Position numbers and translations under genes: made by a program. Shown here one piece after another: positions 9,521-18,407 of a stretch of DNA of 64,000 nucleotides. This stretch comes from Rodentibacter rarus (GTDB lineage Bacteria > Pseudomonadota > Gammaproteobacteria > Enterobacterales > Pasteurellaceae). The DNA is taken from the NCBI RefSeq assembly GCF_001998965.1, contig NZ_MLHJ01000009.1, positions 1-64,000 on the forward strand, in the 5' to 3' direction. Positions within the stretch are counted from its first letter, which is position 1; each line of letters begins with the position of its first letter. The notes under the pieces were generated by a model. It was not told the origin of the DNA. It worked only from the letters and a program-made list of their open reading frames with translations, and did no database searches.

Positions 9521-10483
9521 ATGACACGAATAAAAAAGACATTAGTTAAATTTAGTTTAACAACACTCGCCGCATTAATGATTTCAGCTTGTGGAAGTAG
9601 TGGGGGAGGAAGTAACAGAGATCCGCAACCAATAACGCCAACGCAGCCGAATCAATCAAACGTTGAACCTTCACAACCGGCACAACCTAATCAATCAAAC
9701 GTAGAGCCTTCACAACCGGCGCAACAACCGGACGTAGTAAATCCTGAAGCGACCCCACCCACAACGAAGCCACAACCGGACGAAAAAAACGATCAAAACG
9801 CCAATTCTACTGAACCACAACCATCTAAGCCTGTACAATCATTAACACGGGTAGAGGCGCCTGCTCATTCGGTGGATAAGCGACCTGCAGGATACTTAAT
9901 TCCTAAAGCGGAGGGTAATGTTCAAGAATTATTTGTGACAGCATCTTCTGAAGATAATCTCAATGTGATTAATGTTGAAGGTAAATCTATTACACTTATA
10001 CCACTGAATGTCTATGATTCAATTTCAACGATTATTGATGCAACGAAATTTCGTTATGTGGGTGGAGGTCAAACTACTCGTTTGGGTTTTGTCGCCGATA
10101 AAGACTTGCAAAATCAATATTTGGTCGCTTACGGTGTAAACCTGACAAACAATATGCCAACCTCCGGATCTGCGACTTATGAAGGTATTGGCGTTCATAC
10201 TTACTCTAGTACAGACAAGGGCATCATTGATGATTTTGTTCAAACAAAAGCTAAATTTACGGCTAACTTCTCAGATAAAACCTTATCAGGTCACTTAACC
10301 ACTAAGAGTAATAACGTTATTGATATTTCCGCTGACATCGATGGTAATCAATTCTTCGGTGAAAGTTCAGCGGGGACGATAACAGAGGGTCGCTTCTACG
10401 GTGATAATGCAGGTGAACTAACAGGTAGTTACATCAATCCTAAAGAAACCTACCTTGGTGTGTATGGTGCGCAAAAAAAATAA
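9521..10483 (+). CDS. Surface lipoprotein with TbpB-like C-terminal barrel (probable Slam substrate)
   Basis: This 320-residue lipoprotein has signal-peptide residues 1-23 with lipobox LMISAC (Cys24). A low-complexity P/Q/N/S-rich stalk follows (about 28-115) and contains a 13-residue unit PNQSNVEPSQPAQ twice in tandem. A globular domain (about 125-320) ends in FYGDNAGELTGSY and a terminal LGVYGAQKK, the pattern of beta-barrel domains in TbpB/HpuA/fHbp-like surface lipoproteins. The next gene is a Slam-family translocator, which moves such proteins to the outer surface. The ligand is unknown, and no TonB receptor for iron or haem lies beside it. ATG is preceded by AAGGAG. Confidence 0.82.
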   Translation: MTRIKKTLVKFSLTTLAALMISACGSSGGGSNRDPQPITPTQPNQSNVEPSQPAQPNQSNVEPSQPAQQPDVVNPEATPPTTKPQPDEKNDQNANSTEPQPSKPVQSLTRVEAPAHSVDKRPAGYLIPKAEGNVQELFVTASSEDNLNVINVEGKSITLIPLNVYDSISTIIDATKFRYVGGGQTTRLGFVADKDLQNQYLVAYGVNLTNNMPTSGSATYEGIGVHTYSSTDKGIIDDFVQTKAKFTANFSDKTLSGHLTTKSNNVIDISADIDGNQFFGESSAGTITEGRFYGDNAGELTGSYINPKETYLGVYGAQKK

Positions 10484-10508
10484 TTTTTCCTCCTTACGAT
10501 CATTTAAT

Positions 10509-10536
10509 AAAGCAAGCATTGCGCTTGCTTTATTTC
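10509..10536 (+). terminator. Terminator-like hairpin between the lipoprotein and Slam genes
   Basis: Nine-base arms AAAGCAAGC/GCTTGCTTT (10509-10517 and 10523-10531) precede ATTTC. It may attenuate transcription so that the lipoprotein is made in excess over its translocator. Confidence 0.6.
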
Positions 10537-10544
10537 TATCTTGA

Positions 10545-10550
10545 TATAAT
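10545..10550 (+). promoter_or_regulatory. TATAAT immediately before the Slam start codon
   Basis: A perfect -10-like TATAAT ends 5 bases before the ATG at 10556, and no Shine-Dalgarno sequence is visible. If it is used, the transcript would begin at or near the ATG. No convincing -35 element was found, so this is a weak call. Confidence 0.25.
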
Positions 10551-10555
10551 ACAAA

Positions 10556-11989
10556 ATGAAATTGACGAAAACTTTATTAGCCTTGCTATTGGGGGTCGTA
10601 TTTTCTGCCGTTGTGCAAGCTGAAATAGCACAATCGAAAAATGACTTAACCCATGATCGCCTTCAGGTCGCCGCACCAAAACTCAACGAACAAGTACCAA
10701 ATGTCGCAAAAGAAGAAAAATCGACCCTTTCAGTAACCAAAGAACAATTAGCTCAATATCCTGATTTAATCGTTCGAGGAATGGTTCCGGCAGTGTTGCA
10801 AAACAACGGCGAAGTGGTGGAATTATTGCTACCGCTTTATCAAAATTTGCCTGAAAAAGATCCTGTACTATTTGAATGGGCGAAAGCAATTTACGCCCGC
10901 CGACAGGGTGATACTGGGCAAGCAGTACAACGTTATCGTTCGCTTTTTAGCCAACATTCCGATATTCTTCCATTGCGTTATCAACTAGCCCAAGTACTCT
11001 TTCTAAATAATGACAATGAAGCAGCAAAAGACCAATTCCAAAAACTGCGTGCCGAAAATATTTCTCCTGAAATGGTGGCTGTGATTGATGAATATCTCTC
11101 TGCTTTAAACAAACGAAACCAATGGAAAGTGAATGGGGGGGTGAGCTATTTAAATGAATCAAACATCAATAATGCGCCCAAAGCCGGCACAAAAATCGGC
11201 AATTGGCGTGCTTGGGAAAAAGAAAGTGCGCAGGGATTTTCCTATTATTTAAATGCCGAGAAAAAGTGGTCTTGGGCAAATAATCTCTACACGAAACTAC
11301 AATTTGAAGGTCAAGGGCAATATTTTTGGAATAACAAAAAATACAATGAATTCACTTTTCGCATAGCTGCCGGGCTGGGCTATCAAACGGCACGTTTTGA
11401 TACCTCTCTCAGCCCTTTTACAGAAAAACGTTGGTATGGCGGTGGCTCATCAGGCAGTGATGCATTAAAACACTATGCGAAAAATTCCGGTGCACGATTA
11501 GAGATAAATTATTGGTTAAATGAAAAATGGCAAATTTCGACCGCACTTGAGTATGGAGAACAACGTTATGATTGGCGAAAGCATCTCAATGGTAATAATT
11601 ATCTGTGGTCAAACACCCTATTTTATATTCCAAAAAGCGGGCAGTATTGGCTAGCGGGCATAGATTACAACCGTGAGAATACAAGAGATCGTGATAATGC
11701 TTACCAACGTAAAAATATTCGTTTAGGCTGGGGACAGGAATGGCCGTTCGGCATTTCGAGCCGAGTCAACCTTGCTTATGCGAGACGGACTTATAAAGAT
11801 ATTGATTTCTTTCAAATCCGTCAGAAAAATGATGAATATTTTACTTCCGTCACCTTATGGCATCGTGATGTTTATTTTTGGGGTATTACGCCAAAACTCA
11901 AGTGGTCTTACCAAAAAATAAGTAGCAATCACCCTTTTTATCGTTATGATAAAAACCGACTTTATTTAGAAATGAGCAAAACATTTTAA
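10556..11989 (+). CDS. Slam-family outer-membrane surface lipoprotein assembly modulator
   Basis: This 477-residue protein has a cleavable signal peptide (about 1-22, ending VVQA), a periplasmic TPR-containing region (about 75-195, with ARRQGDTGQAVQRYRSLF-like helices), and a C-terminal beta-barrel of alternating aromatic strands ending in ...LYLEMSKTF, whose terminal Phe is typical of outer-membrane barrels. This is the TPR plus DUF560 architecture of Slam proteins, which deliver lipoproteins to the outer leaflet. The substrate is most likely the lipoprotein encoded just upstream. Its stop lies inside the AAGGAG ribosome site of yhdT, so translation may be coupled to the pantothenate genes. 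Confidence 0.85.
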   Translation: MKLTKTLLALLLGVVFSAVVQAEIAQSKNDLTHDRLQVAAPKLNEQVPNVAKEEKSTLSVTKEQLAQYPDLIVRGMVPAVLQNNGEVVELLLPLYQNLPEKDPVLFEWAKAIYARRQGDTGQAVQRYRSLFSQHSDILPLRYQLAQVLFLNNDNEAAKDQFQKLRAENISPEMVAVIDEYLSALNKRNQWKVNGGVSYLNESNINNAPKAGTKIGNWRAWEKESAQGFSYYLNAEKKWSWANNLYTKLQFEGQGQYFWNNKKYNEFTFRIAAGLGYQTARFDTSLSPFTEKRWYGGGSSGSDALKHYAKNSGARLEINYWLNEKWQISTALEYGEQRYDWRKHLNGNNYLWSNTLFYIPKSGQYWLAGIDYNRENTRDRDNAYQRKNIRLGWGQEWPFGISSRVNLAYARRTYKDIDFFQIRQKNDEYFTSVTLWHRDVYFWGITPKLKWSYQKISSNHPFYRYDKNRLYLEMSKTF

Positions 11990-12002
11990 GGAGATATTGC
12001 TT

Positions 12003-12257
12003 ATGACACTCACACAACGATACAAGCAAGCGACTAAGGAAGCAAGATGGGCATTAGGGCTCACCGTCTTATACGTAATTGGCTGGTGCTTATGTGCTTA
12101 CTTACCGAAAGAAACGCAAGGGCCTATTGGTTTTCCCCTTTGGTTTGAACTTTCCTGTCTTTATTTACCTATTTTATTTATTGTCATCGGTTACTGGGTG
12201 ATAAAAATCGTCTATCAGGATATGCCGCTAGAAATCAATGAAAAGGAGGATAAATAA
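12003..12257 (+). CDS. yhdT: YhdT family membrane protein
   Basis: This 84-residue protein has two membrane helices (about 18-35 and 47-70) and belongs to the small DUF997/YhdT family that precedes panF in gamma-proteobacteria. Its function is unproven; its position suggests an accessory role to PanF. ATG 12003 is chosen because AAGGAG lies 9 bases upstream; a TTG at 11997 is too close to that site. Its stop overlaps the panF start (TAATG). Confidence 0.85.
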   Translation: MTLTQRYKQATKEARWALGLTVLYVIGWCLCAYLPKETQGPIGFPLWFELSCLYLPILFIVIGYWVIKIVYQDMPLEINEKEDK

Positions 12258-13711
12258 TGAATCTTGGTATTATTCTTCCTTTGATCATCTATCTTGCTTT
12301 TGTGTTTGGTGCCGCGATCTATGCTTATGTGAAACGAACCAAAGGGGATTTTTTAACGGAATATTATGTGGGCAATCATTCAATGACAGGTTTTGTCCTT
12401 GCGATGACAACGGCGTCCACCTATGCCAGTGCAAGTTCCTTTGTGGGTGGGCCCGGTGCAGCCTATAAATATGGATTGGGTTGGGTATTGTTAGCCATGA
12501 TCCAGGTGCCGGCAGTGTGGCTTGCCTTAGGCGTATTAGGCAAAAAATTTGCGCTGCTCTCACGAGAAACTAATGCCCTCACCCTCAATGATCTGTTTCT
12601 TTATCGCTATAAAAACAAATACCTTGTTTGGCTTTCAAGCCTCGCGTTATTACTCGCATTCTTCGCCGCAATGACGGTACAATTTATCGGTGGGGCTCGA
12701 TTGCTTGAAACGACCATTGGGATTTCTTACACGCAGGCGCTTTTACTGTTTGCCTTTACCGTGGGCATTTATACGTTTATTGGTGGTTTTCGTGCGGTGG
12801 TACTCACCGATACCATTCAAGGGACGGTGATGATTATTGGCACGATGATTTTACTTGGCGGTACAATTTATGCCCTTGGCGGCGTGGAAAGTGCGGTCAA
12901 TAAATTAACGGAAATTGATCCCGCATTGGTCAGCCCTTACGGTCCAAACGATATGCTCGGTTTTCAGTTTATGGCGTCCTTTTGGGTGTTGGTTTGTTTC
13001 GGTGTTGTGGGATTACCTCACACAGCGGTGCGAGCCATGGCATTCAAAGACAGCAAAGCGTTGCACCGTGGTATGTTCATCGGCACTATCGTACTTTCTT
13101 TAGTTATGTTCGGTATGCATTTAGCCGGGGCATTAGGGCGTGCGATTATTCCGGATTTAACCATTGCGGATCAGGTTATCCCAACCTTAATGTTGCAAGT
13201 GCTTCCGCCTATTGTGGCAGGTATTTTCTTAGCCGCCCCCATGTCCGCTATTATGTCGACCATTGATGCACAGCTTATTCAATCTTCTTCGATTTTCGTC
13301 AAAGATTTATATCTTTCCGCCAAACCAAATGCCGTAAAAAACGAGAAAAAAATCAGCGCTTTCTCGTCAATAATCACGCTGATTTTGACCGCACTTTTAA
13401 TTTTGGCCGCCCTCAATCCACCGGAGATGATCATTTGGCTAAACTTATTCGCCTTTGGCGGACTGGAAGCAGCGTTCTTATGGGTCATTGTGTTGGGAAT
13501 TTATTGGGATAAAGCTAATGCTTACGGCGCATTAAGCTCAATGATCGTTGGCTTAAGCAGCTATATTTTACTCACACAACTCGGTATGAAACTCCTCGGT
13601 TTCCATCAAATCGTACCGGCATTAACATTTGGTTTGATTGCATTTCTGGTGGGAAACAAATGGGGCGAGAGCCGTATTGAAAAAACAGCGAAAAAAATCA
13701 CCGCACTTTAG
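12257..13711 (+). CDS. panF: Sodium/pantothenate symporter
   Basis: PanF imports pantothenate, the coenzyme A precursor, with Na+. The 484-residue, roughly 13-helix protein belongs to the solute:sodium symporter family, with the N-terminal TKGDFLTEYYVGNHSM segment and the GGFRAVVLTDTIQG and AAPMSAIMSTIDAQLIQ motifs of PanF. The ribosome site AAGGAGG lies within the end of yhdT. The coding region ends with an ACCGCACTT uptake signal. Confidence 0.94.
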   Translation: MNLGIILPLIIYLAFVFGAAIYAYVKRTKGDFLTEYYVGNHSMTGFVLAMTTASTYASASSFVGGPGAAYKYGLGWVLLAMIQVPAVWLALGVLGKKFALLSRETNALTLNDLFLYRYKNKYLVWLSSLALLLAFFAAMTVQFIGGARLLETTIGISYTQALLLFAFTVGIYTFIGGFRAVVLTDTIQGTVMIIGTMILLGGTIYALGGVESAVNKLTEIDPALVSPYGPNDMLGFQFMASFWVLVCFGVVGLPHTAVRAMAFKDSKALHRGMFIGTIVLSLVMFGMHLAGALGRAIIPDLTIADQVIPTLMLQVLPPIVAGIFLAAPMSAIMSTIDAQLIQSSSIFVKDLYLSAKPNAVKNEKKISAFSSIITLILTALLILAALNPPEMIIWLNLFAFGGLEAAFLWVIVLGIYWDKANAYGALSSMIVGLSSYILLTQLGMKLLGFHQIVPALTFGLIAFLVGNKWGESRIEKTAKKITAL

Positions 13712-13823
13712 GAATTTGCTGGTATTATGTGCTCGGGATACACTGTGCGTTTCCAAAATAAAATCAAATTTTTCAATAGGTTACGACAGGATACAGTGTA
13801 TTCTTACAAAGAAATAAAAAAGA

Positions 13824-14696
13824 ATGCTCTATCAAATTATCGCTCTGCTGCTTTGGAGCAGCTCATTAATTGCCGCCAAATTCACTTATTCGATGATGGA
13901 TCCAGTCCTCGTGGTGCAAGTGCGGTTAATCATTGCAATGATTTTTGTTTTTCCTCTTTTTCTACGTCGTTGGAAGAAAATTGATAAAGGGATGAGAAAA
14001 CAACTGTGGTGGCTCGCCTTTTTTAATTATACGGCGGTTTTCTTGCTCCAATTTATCGGGTTGAAATATACCTCCGCCTCCAGTGCCGTTACGATGATTG
14101 GGTTGGAACCTTTACTCGTTGTGTTTGTAGGGCATTTCTTTTTTAAAGACAAGGCAAAATGGTTTCATTGGCTTTTCGGTGCTTTCGCCTTTTTCGGGGT
14201 GGCAGTGATGATCAATGGCGGACAACACAATGAAGGAATTAATGAAATTAGCCTATTCGGCTGCTTATTAGTGTTATCTGCCGGAATTATTTTTGCCTGT
14301 GTATTACGTTGGACACAATCCGTCATCGCAAAAATTTCCACGCAAGCCTACACTTCAGCAACTATTGTATTAGGGACAATAACCACCTTACCGTTCACCT
14401 TACTATTGACTGAAAATTGGGAAGTTAACCTAAATAGATATGGCATTATCGGGTTATTTTATCTCGCTATCGGTTGCAGTTGGCTTGCCTATTGGCTATG
14501 GAATAAAGGGTTAAATATGGTGAATGCCAACCTTTCCGGCATTTTGGTTTCCCTTGAGCCCTTATTCGGTATTTTATTTGCCGTAGTTTTACTAGGGGAA
14601 ACCCTCTCATTTTCCACCGCACTTGGCATCGCAATGATTATGTTTGCCACCTTGGGCTCAACCTTACTGCCAAAATTATTGAAAAAATCGGTATAA
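13824..14696 (+). CDS. EamA-family (DMT) transporter
   Basis: This 290-residue inner-membrane protein has about ten helices made of two EamA repeats (about 1-135 and 145-285), with the family end motifs GLKYTSASSAVTMIGLEPLL and LEPLFGILFAVVLLGETLS (split across the repeats). It is probably an exporter of metabolites; the substrate cannot be told. In H. influenzae a gene of this family also lies between panF and prmA. Three uptake signals lie in or beside it. Confidence 0.88.
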   Translation: MLYQIIALLLWSSSLIAAKFTYSMMDPVLVVQVRLIIAMIFVFPLFLRRWKKIDKGMRKQLWWLAFFNYTAVFLLQFIGLKYTSASSAVTMIGLEPLLVVFVGHFFFKDKAKWFHWLFGAFAFFGVAVMINGGQHNEGINEISLFGCLLVLSAGIIFACVLRWTQSVIAKISTQAYTSATIVLGTITTLPFTLLLTENWEVNLNRYGIIGLFYLAIGCSWLAYWLWNKGLNMVNANLSGILVSLEPLFGILFAVVLLGETLSFSTALGIAMIMFATLGSTLLPKLLKKSV

Positions 14697-14735
14697 TGCA
14701 CGCCGTATTTACTCAATAACACAGAGGAAAAAAAT

Positions 14736-15617
14736 ATGGCTTGGATTCAAATTCGCCTGAATAGCACCAATGAAAAAGCAGAAAAAATCAGTGATTTCCT
14801 AGAAGAAATCGGTTCGGTATCTGTCACTTTTATGGACAGCCAGGATACCCCTATTTTTGAACCCTTACCCGGTGAAACCCGCCTTTGGGGCAATACCGAT
14901 GTGATTGCCTTATTTGATGCACAAACCAATATGGCAGAAATTGTCGATTTACTGAAACAAGCGGGGCATTTAGATGAGCATACCGCTTACAAAGTCGAAC
15001 AAATTGAAGACAAAGATTGGGAGCGGGAATGGATGGATAATTTCCACCCAATGCAATTTGGGCAACGTTTATGGATTTGCCCAAGCTGGCGCGAAGTGCC
15101 TGATAAAAATGCCGTCAATGTGATGCTTGACCCCGGTCTCGCCTTTGGAACAGGCACGCACCCGACAACCGCACTTTGCCTAGAATGGCTGGATGGTTTA
15201 GATTTAACCGGTAAAACGGTGATCGATTTCGGCTGTGGTTCCGGCATTTTAGCTATTGCCGCATTAAAACTCGGGGCAAAAAGTGCGGTTGGCATTGACA
15301 TCGATCCACAAGCCATTCTTGCTAGCCGTAACAATGCGGAACAAAATGGTGTGGCGGATCGTTTACAGTTATTTTTATCTGATGAAAAACCGGAAAATTT
15401 AAAAGCTGATGTTGTCGTTGCCAATATTCTTGCCGGCCCATTAAAAGAACTTTATCCTGTGATTAGTCAACTTGTTAAAGAAAACGGTAATTTAGGCTTA
15501 TCCGGTATTTTAGAAAGCCAAGCCTCATCGGTTTGTGAAGCTTATGCACAAACTTTTACTTTAGCGCCAATCGCTATACAAGACGAATGGTGTCGAATTA
15601 CGGGGATACTCAAGTAG
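14736..15617 (+). CDS. prmA: Ribosomal protein L11 methyltransferase
   Basis: PrmA trimethylates several sites on ribosomal protein L11. The 293-residue protein has the N-terminal L11-binding domain (about 1-55), a linker with [14 protein letters not shown] and the SAM-binding motif [20 protein letters not shown] (about residue 162). Lengths and motifs match the family. ATG follows AGAGGAAAAAA. It is followed by its own terminator. Confidence 0.96.
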   Translation: MAWIQIRLNSTNEKAEKISDFLEEIGSVSVTFMDSQDTPIFEPLPGETRLWGNTDVIALFDAQTNMAEIVDLLKQAGHLDEHTAYKVEQIEDKDWEREWMDNFHPMQFGQRLWICPSWREVPDKNAVNVMLDPGLAFGTGTHPTTALCLEWLDGLDLTGKTVIDFGCGSGILAIAALKLGAKSAVGIDIDPQAILASRNNAEQNGVADRLQLFLSDEKPENLKADVVVANILAGPLKELYPVISQLVKENGNLGLSGILESQASSVCEAYAQTFTLAPIAIQDEWCRITGILK

Positions 15618-15628
15618 CAAGTAGTTAC

Positions 15629-15654
15629 ACAGAATCTTTAGTTTAAGATTCTGT
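15629..15654 (+). terminator. prmA terminator
   Basis: A perfect 10-bp stem (15629-15638 with 15645-15654) is followed by GGATTTTATT. It separates prmA from the repeat-controlled gene, which therefore needs its own promoter in the short space before 15681 or read-through. Confidence 0.75.
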
Positions 15655-15680
15655 GGATTTTATTCCGAGGAAGCATAATA

Positions 15681-16759
15681 ATGCCAAGCCAAGCCAAGCC
15701 AAGCCAAGCCAAGCCAAGCCAAGCCAAGCCAAGCCAAGCCAAGCCAAGCCAAGCCAATTTTAACATTTCTCACTCAAGAGCAATCTTTATATTAAAGGTT
15801 TTGCTATTATCCTGATGTTGATTCATCATCTTTTTCCTTTTGCCGATCGTATTCCTCAATCAGCTGAAATTATTTGGTTATTTGGAAATAATAGCCTTGA
15901 AACGCATTTGGGACTATGGGGTAAATATTGCGTTGCCATATTCCTATTTATCAGTGGATATGGATACGCTTTATCTAAAAGACGAGATAAAGGATACTAT
16001 TTAGACAAAATAATTAAAATTTATCGAACTACCCTACTTATATTTGTCATATATATTCCCTTAGATATCTATTTTAATGTTGACAGAGTCGTTTCTGCTT
16101 TGGATATTAAACATATTCTATTTAATATTTTAGGTTTCTATTCTAATTATAATGGTGAATGGTGGTTCTTATTTCCCTATGTATTAATGGTCGCCGTCAC
16201 GCCTTTAATGAATGCATTACGTAATAATGCGCTCATCTTATTTATTTTATCTATTATTATTCATAACTTGCCTGCAAGCCAATACATAATAGGGGCGTTT
16301 TTATGGTGGCAAACAGCCTATGTTATTGGTTTTATTTGTGGTATTTATCAACAAAAACTCGCCATATATCAACCGAATAAAATTATTTATAAACTAGGAT
16401 TATTTATGCTTTCCCTTATTGTGCTTATTTGGGGATACAACACATTTAATATTGAAGAAATGTTATTTTTTACGCCATTATTTATCTATATTTTAAAACT
16501 CACGAGTGAGATTATGCCTAAGTTTATTAAAATTGTATTTGTCGAACTCGGGCGAAAATGTCAGATAATTTGGCTTGTACATTCTTTTTATTGCTATCAT
16601 TTTGCAGGTAACTTTATCTATTCACCGAAATATTCGGTATTAATTTTACTCAATTTATTAGTGGTTTCTTATGTAAGTGCTGTTGTATTAGGTTTTATAG
16701 AAAAAAATTTAGTCAGTGGGTATCACAAAATAATAAATAAACGGTTGAGCCTCCATTAA
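15681..16759 (+). pseudogene. Repeat-controlled (phase-variable) acyltransferase-3 family gene, currently out of frame
   Basis: The ATG at 15681 has a strong ribosome site (GAGGAAG, 7-base spacing) and runs straight into 15 GCCAA repeats, encoding a PSQAK repeat peptide. In the present state that frame stops at TGA 15813-15815. The conserved acyltransferase body (...YIKGFAIILMLIHHLFPF onward, about 9 membrane helices, to 16757) is in another frame; the longest ATG-started stretch is 15815-16759, 314 residues. Its family O-acylates LOS or other surface glycans. The TGA overlaps the ATG at 15815 (TGATG), so re-initiation of an N-terminally shortened protein is possible. See findings for a second lesion at 15791-15795. 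Confidence 0.75.
15683..15757 (+). repeat. Pentanucleotide tract (GCCAA)x15 in the 5' coding end of the acyltransferase gene
   Basis: Fifteen perfect tandem GCCAA units (75 bases) begin inside the start codon's last base. Gaining or losing one unit changes the reading frame, the classic contingency-locus design of Haemophilus surface genes. No other perfect tandem tract of this size was seen in the window. Confidence 0.98.
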
Positions 16760-16829
16760 CGCCGTGCTAGTACTATGTAGAATGCGCTTTGTCAATCAAA
16801 AAAAGTGTATTTTTTGAACAAATTTCACT

Positions 16830-16857
16830 TTGCAAACTAGGGCAAAATGCGTATCAT
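16830..16857 (+). promoter_or_regulatory. Candidate dusB-fis promoter with GC-rich discriminator
   Basis: TTGCAA (16830-16835), a 16-base spacer and TATCAT (16852-16857) are followed by AGCACGCC. A GC-rich discriminator would fit the stringent and growth-rate control known for fis operons. This is inferred from sequence alone. Confidence 0.45.
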
Positions 16858-16941
16858 AGCACGCCTTGTCGGTTGTCGCCCCTATTTGATAATAATGGCG
16901 GCAGTAATGGATTTAGGCTTGACTTAGGTGGTAAAAGTAAA

Positions 16942-17922
16942 ATGCGAATCGGTTCATACCAGTTAAGAAATCGTGTTTTACTTGCGCCTATGGCAGGCAT
17001 TACCGATAAGCCCTTCCGCCGTCTTTGTGCGCATTATGGGGCAGGGCTGACATTTTCCGAAATGATGTCCGCCAATCCGCAAGTTTGGCATACGGAAAAA
17101 TCTAAACTACGTTTAGCACATAGTGATGATTTAGGCATTAACGCTGTGCAAATTGCAGGTTCCGATCCGTTAGAAATGGCACAAGCCGCTGCCGTTAATG
17201 TGGAATACGGTGCGGAAATTATCGACATCAATATGGGATGTCCTGCTAAAAAGGTCAATCGCAAACTCGCAGGCTCAGCCTTGTTGCAATATCCTGAGTT
17301 AGTGGAAAATATCCTGCGGGAAGTAGTCAATGCCGTTAATGTACCGGTTACGTTGAAAATTCGCACCGGCTGGGATAAATCCAATCGAAATTGTATACAA
17401 ATCGGTAAAATTGCCGAACAATCCGGTATTCAGGCTTTAACGATTCATGGGCGGACGAGAGAATGTCTCTTTGAAGGTGAAGCAGAATACGACAATATTC
17501 GAGCAGTCAAACACGCAATTTCAATTCCTGTAATTGCAAATGGCGATATTGATTCTGCTGAAAAAGCAAAAGCAGTGCTTGATTATACAGGTGCTGATGC
17601 AATTATGATCGGTCGTGCCGCACTCGGTAATCCTTGGCTTTTTCAAGCGGTGGATAACTTCGTTGAGTATGATTCGATAATTCAAACACCAAGTTTACGT
17701 GAAAAGTGCGGTCAAATTTTGCGTCATATTCAAGAATTGCATCAATTCTATGGTGAGCAAAAAGGTTATCGCATTGCACGCAAGCACGTTGCTTGGTATT
17801 TACAGGGAATTCAACCCAATTCCGTTTTTAGACAGACTTTTAACACCATTAGTGATTCGAAAGAACAACTGATTGTTTTAGAAGAGTTTTTAAATTCAAT
17901 TTTGGATAGAGAGAAATGTTAG
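16942..17922 (+). CDS. dusB: tRNA-dihydrouridine synthase B
   Basis: DusB reduces uridine to dihydrouridine in tRNA using FMN and NADPH. The 326-residue TIM-barrel protein starts [20 protein letters not shown] and carries the catalytic Cys in NMGCPAKKV (about residue 100). The ATG at 16942 gives the normal family length; the open frame extends 51 codons further upstream, but that part overlaps the promoter. Its end overlaps the fis start by 7 bases, the conserved dusB-fis operon. Confidence 0.96.
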   Translation: MRIGSYQLRNRVLLAPMAGITDKPFRRLCAHYGAGLTFSEMMSANPQVWHTEKSKLRLAHSDDLGINAVQIAGSDPLEMAQAAAVNVEYGAEIIDINMGCPAKKVNRKLAGSALLQYPELVENILREVVNAVNVPVTLKIRTGWDKSNRNCIQIGKIAEQSGIQALTIHGRTRECLFEGEAEYDNIRAVKHAISIPVIANGDIDSAEKAKAVLDYTGADAIMIGRAALGNPWLFQAVDNFVEYDSIIQTPSLREKCGQILRHIQELHQFYGEQKGYRIARKHVAWYLQGIQPNSVFRQTFNTISDSKEQLIVLEEFLNSILDREKC

Positions 17923-18215
17923 AACAACAACGTAGTCCGTCTGAAGCGTTAACCGTTTCAGTATTAAACGCTCAATCACAAGTAACCAACAAACCATTAC
18001 GTGATTCTGTTAAACAAGCATTACGTAATTATTTATCACAATTAGATGGTCAAGATGTGAATGATCTTTACGAATTAGTATTATCGGAAGTTGAACACCC
18101 TATGTTGGATATGGTTATGCAATATACTCGTGGTAACCAAACCCGTGCAGCTAATATGCTTGGTATCAATCGTGGTACTTTACGCAAAAAATTGAAAAAA
18201 TACGGTATGGGTTAA
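17916..18215 (+). CDS. fis: Nucleoid-associated DNA-bending protein Fis
   Basis: Fis binds and bends DNA and controls rRNA and many growth-phase genes. The 99-residue protein has the N-terminal beta-hairpin region and the C-terminal helix-turn-helix [18 protein letters not shown] (about residues 74-92), nearly identical to the enterobacterial protein. It is the second gene of the dusB-fis operon and is followed by a strong terminator. Confidence 0.98.
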   Translation: MLEQQRSPSEALTVSVLNAQSQVTNKPLRDSVKQALRNYLSQLDGQDVNDLYELVLSEVEHPMLDMVMQYTRGNQTRAANMLGINRGTLRKKLKKYGMG

Positions 18216-18267
18216 TCAAGCCTTTCCAGTAAGTATTGATGCTAAGTCAATGTGCATAAAAAGAATT

Positions 18268-18293
18268 GCCTACTTAATTAAGTAGGCTTTTTT
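18268..18293 (+). terminator. dusB-fis terminator
   Basis: GCCTACTT/AAGTAGGC (8-bp perfect stem, AATT loop) is followed directly by TTTTTTC. Confidence 0.95.
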
Positions 18294-18407
18294 CTTTCAT
18301 TTAAGAACGAATTCATCACATTAGGAGCTGGAAAACCGTTTTGGGATAAGTATATTCATTGGGGAATCTTTCCATTCGTGCTATCCTAGGGCAATTTTTT
18401 CAAAAAG

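Noticed and set aside
15815-16759. Treating the 314-residue frame from ATG 15815 as a normal intact acyltransferase gene
   Set aside because: It lacks a ribosome site and starts inside the conserved first helix; the strong ribosome site belongs to ATG 15681 before the repeat tract.
16789-16941. Extending dusB 51 codons upstream
   Set aside because: The extension overlaps a likely promoter and does not resemble DusB; the start [11 protein letters not shown] at 16942 gives the family length.
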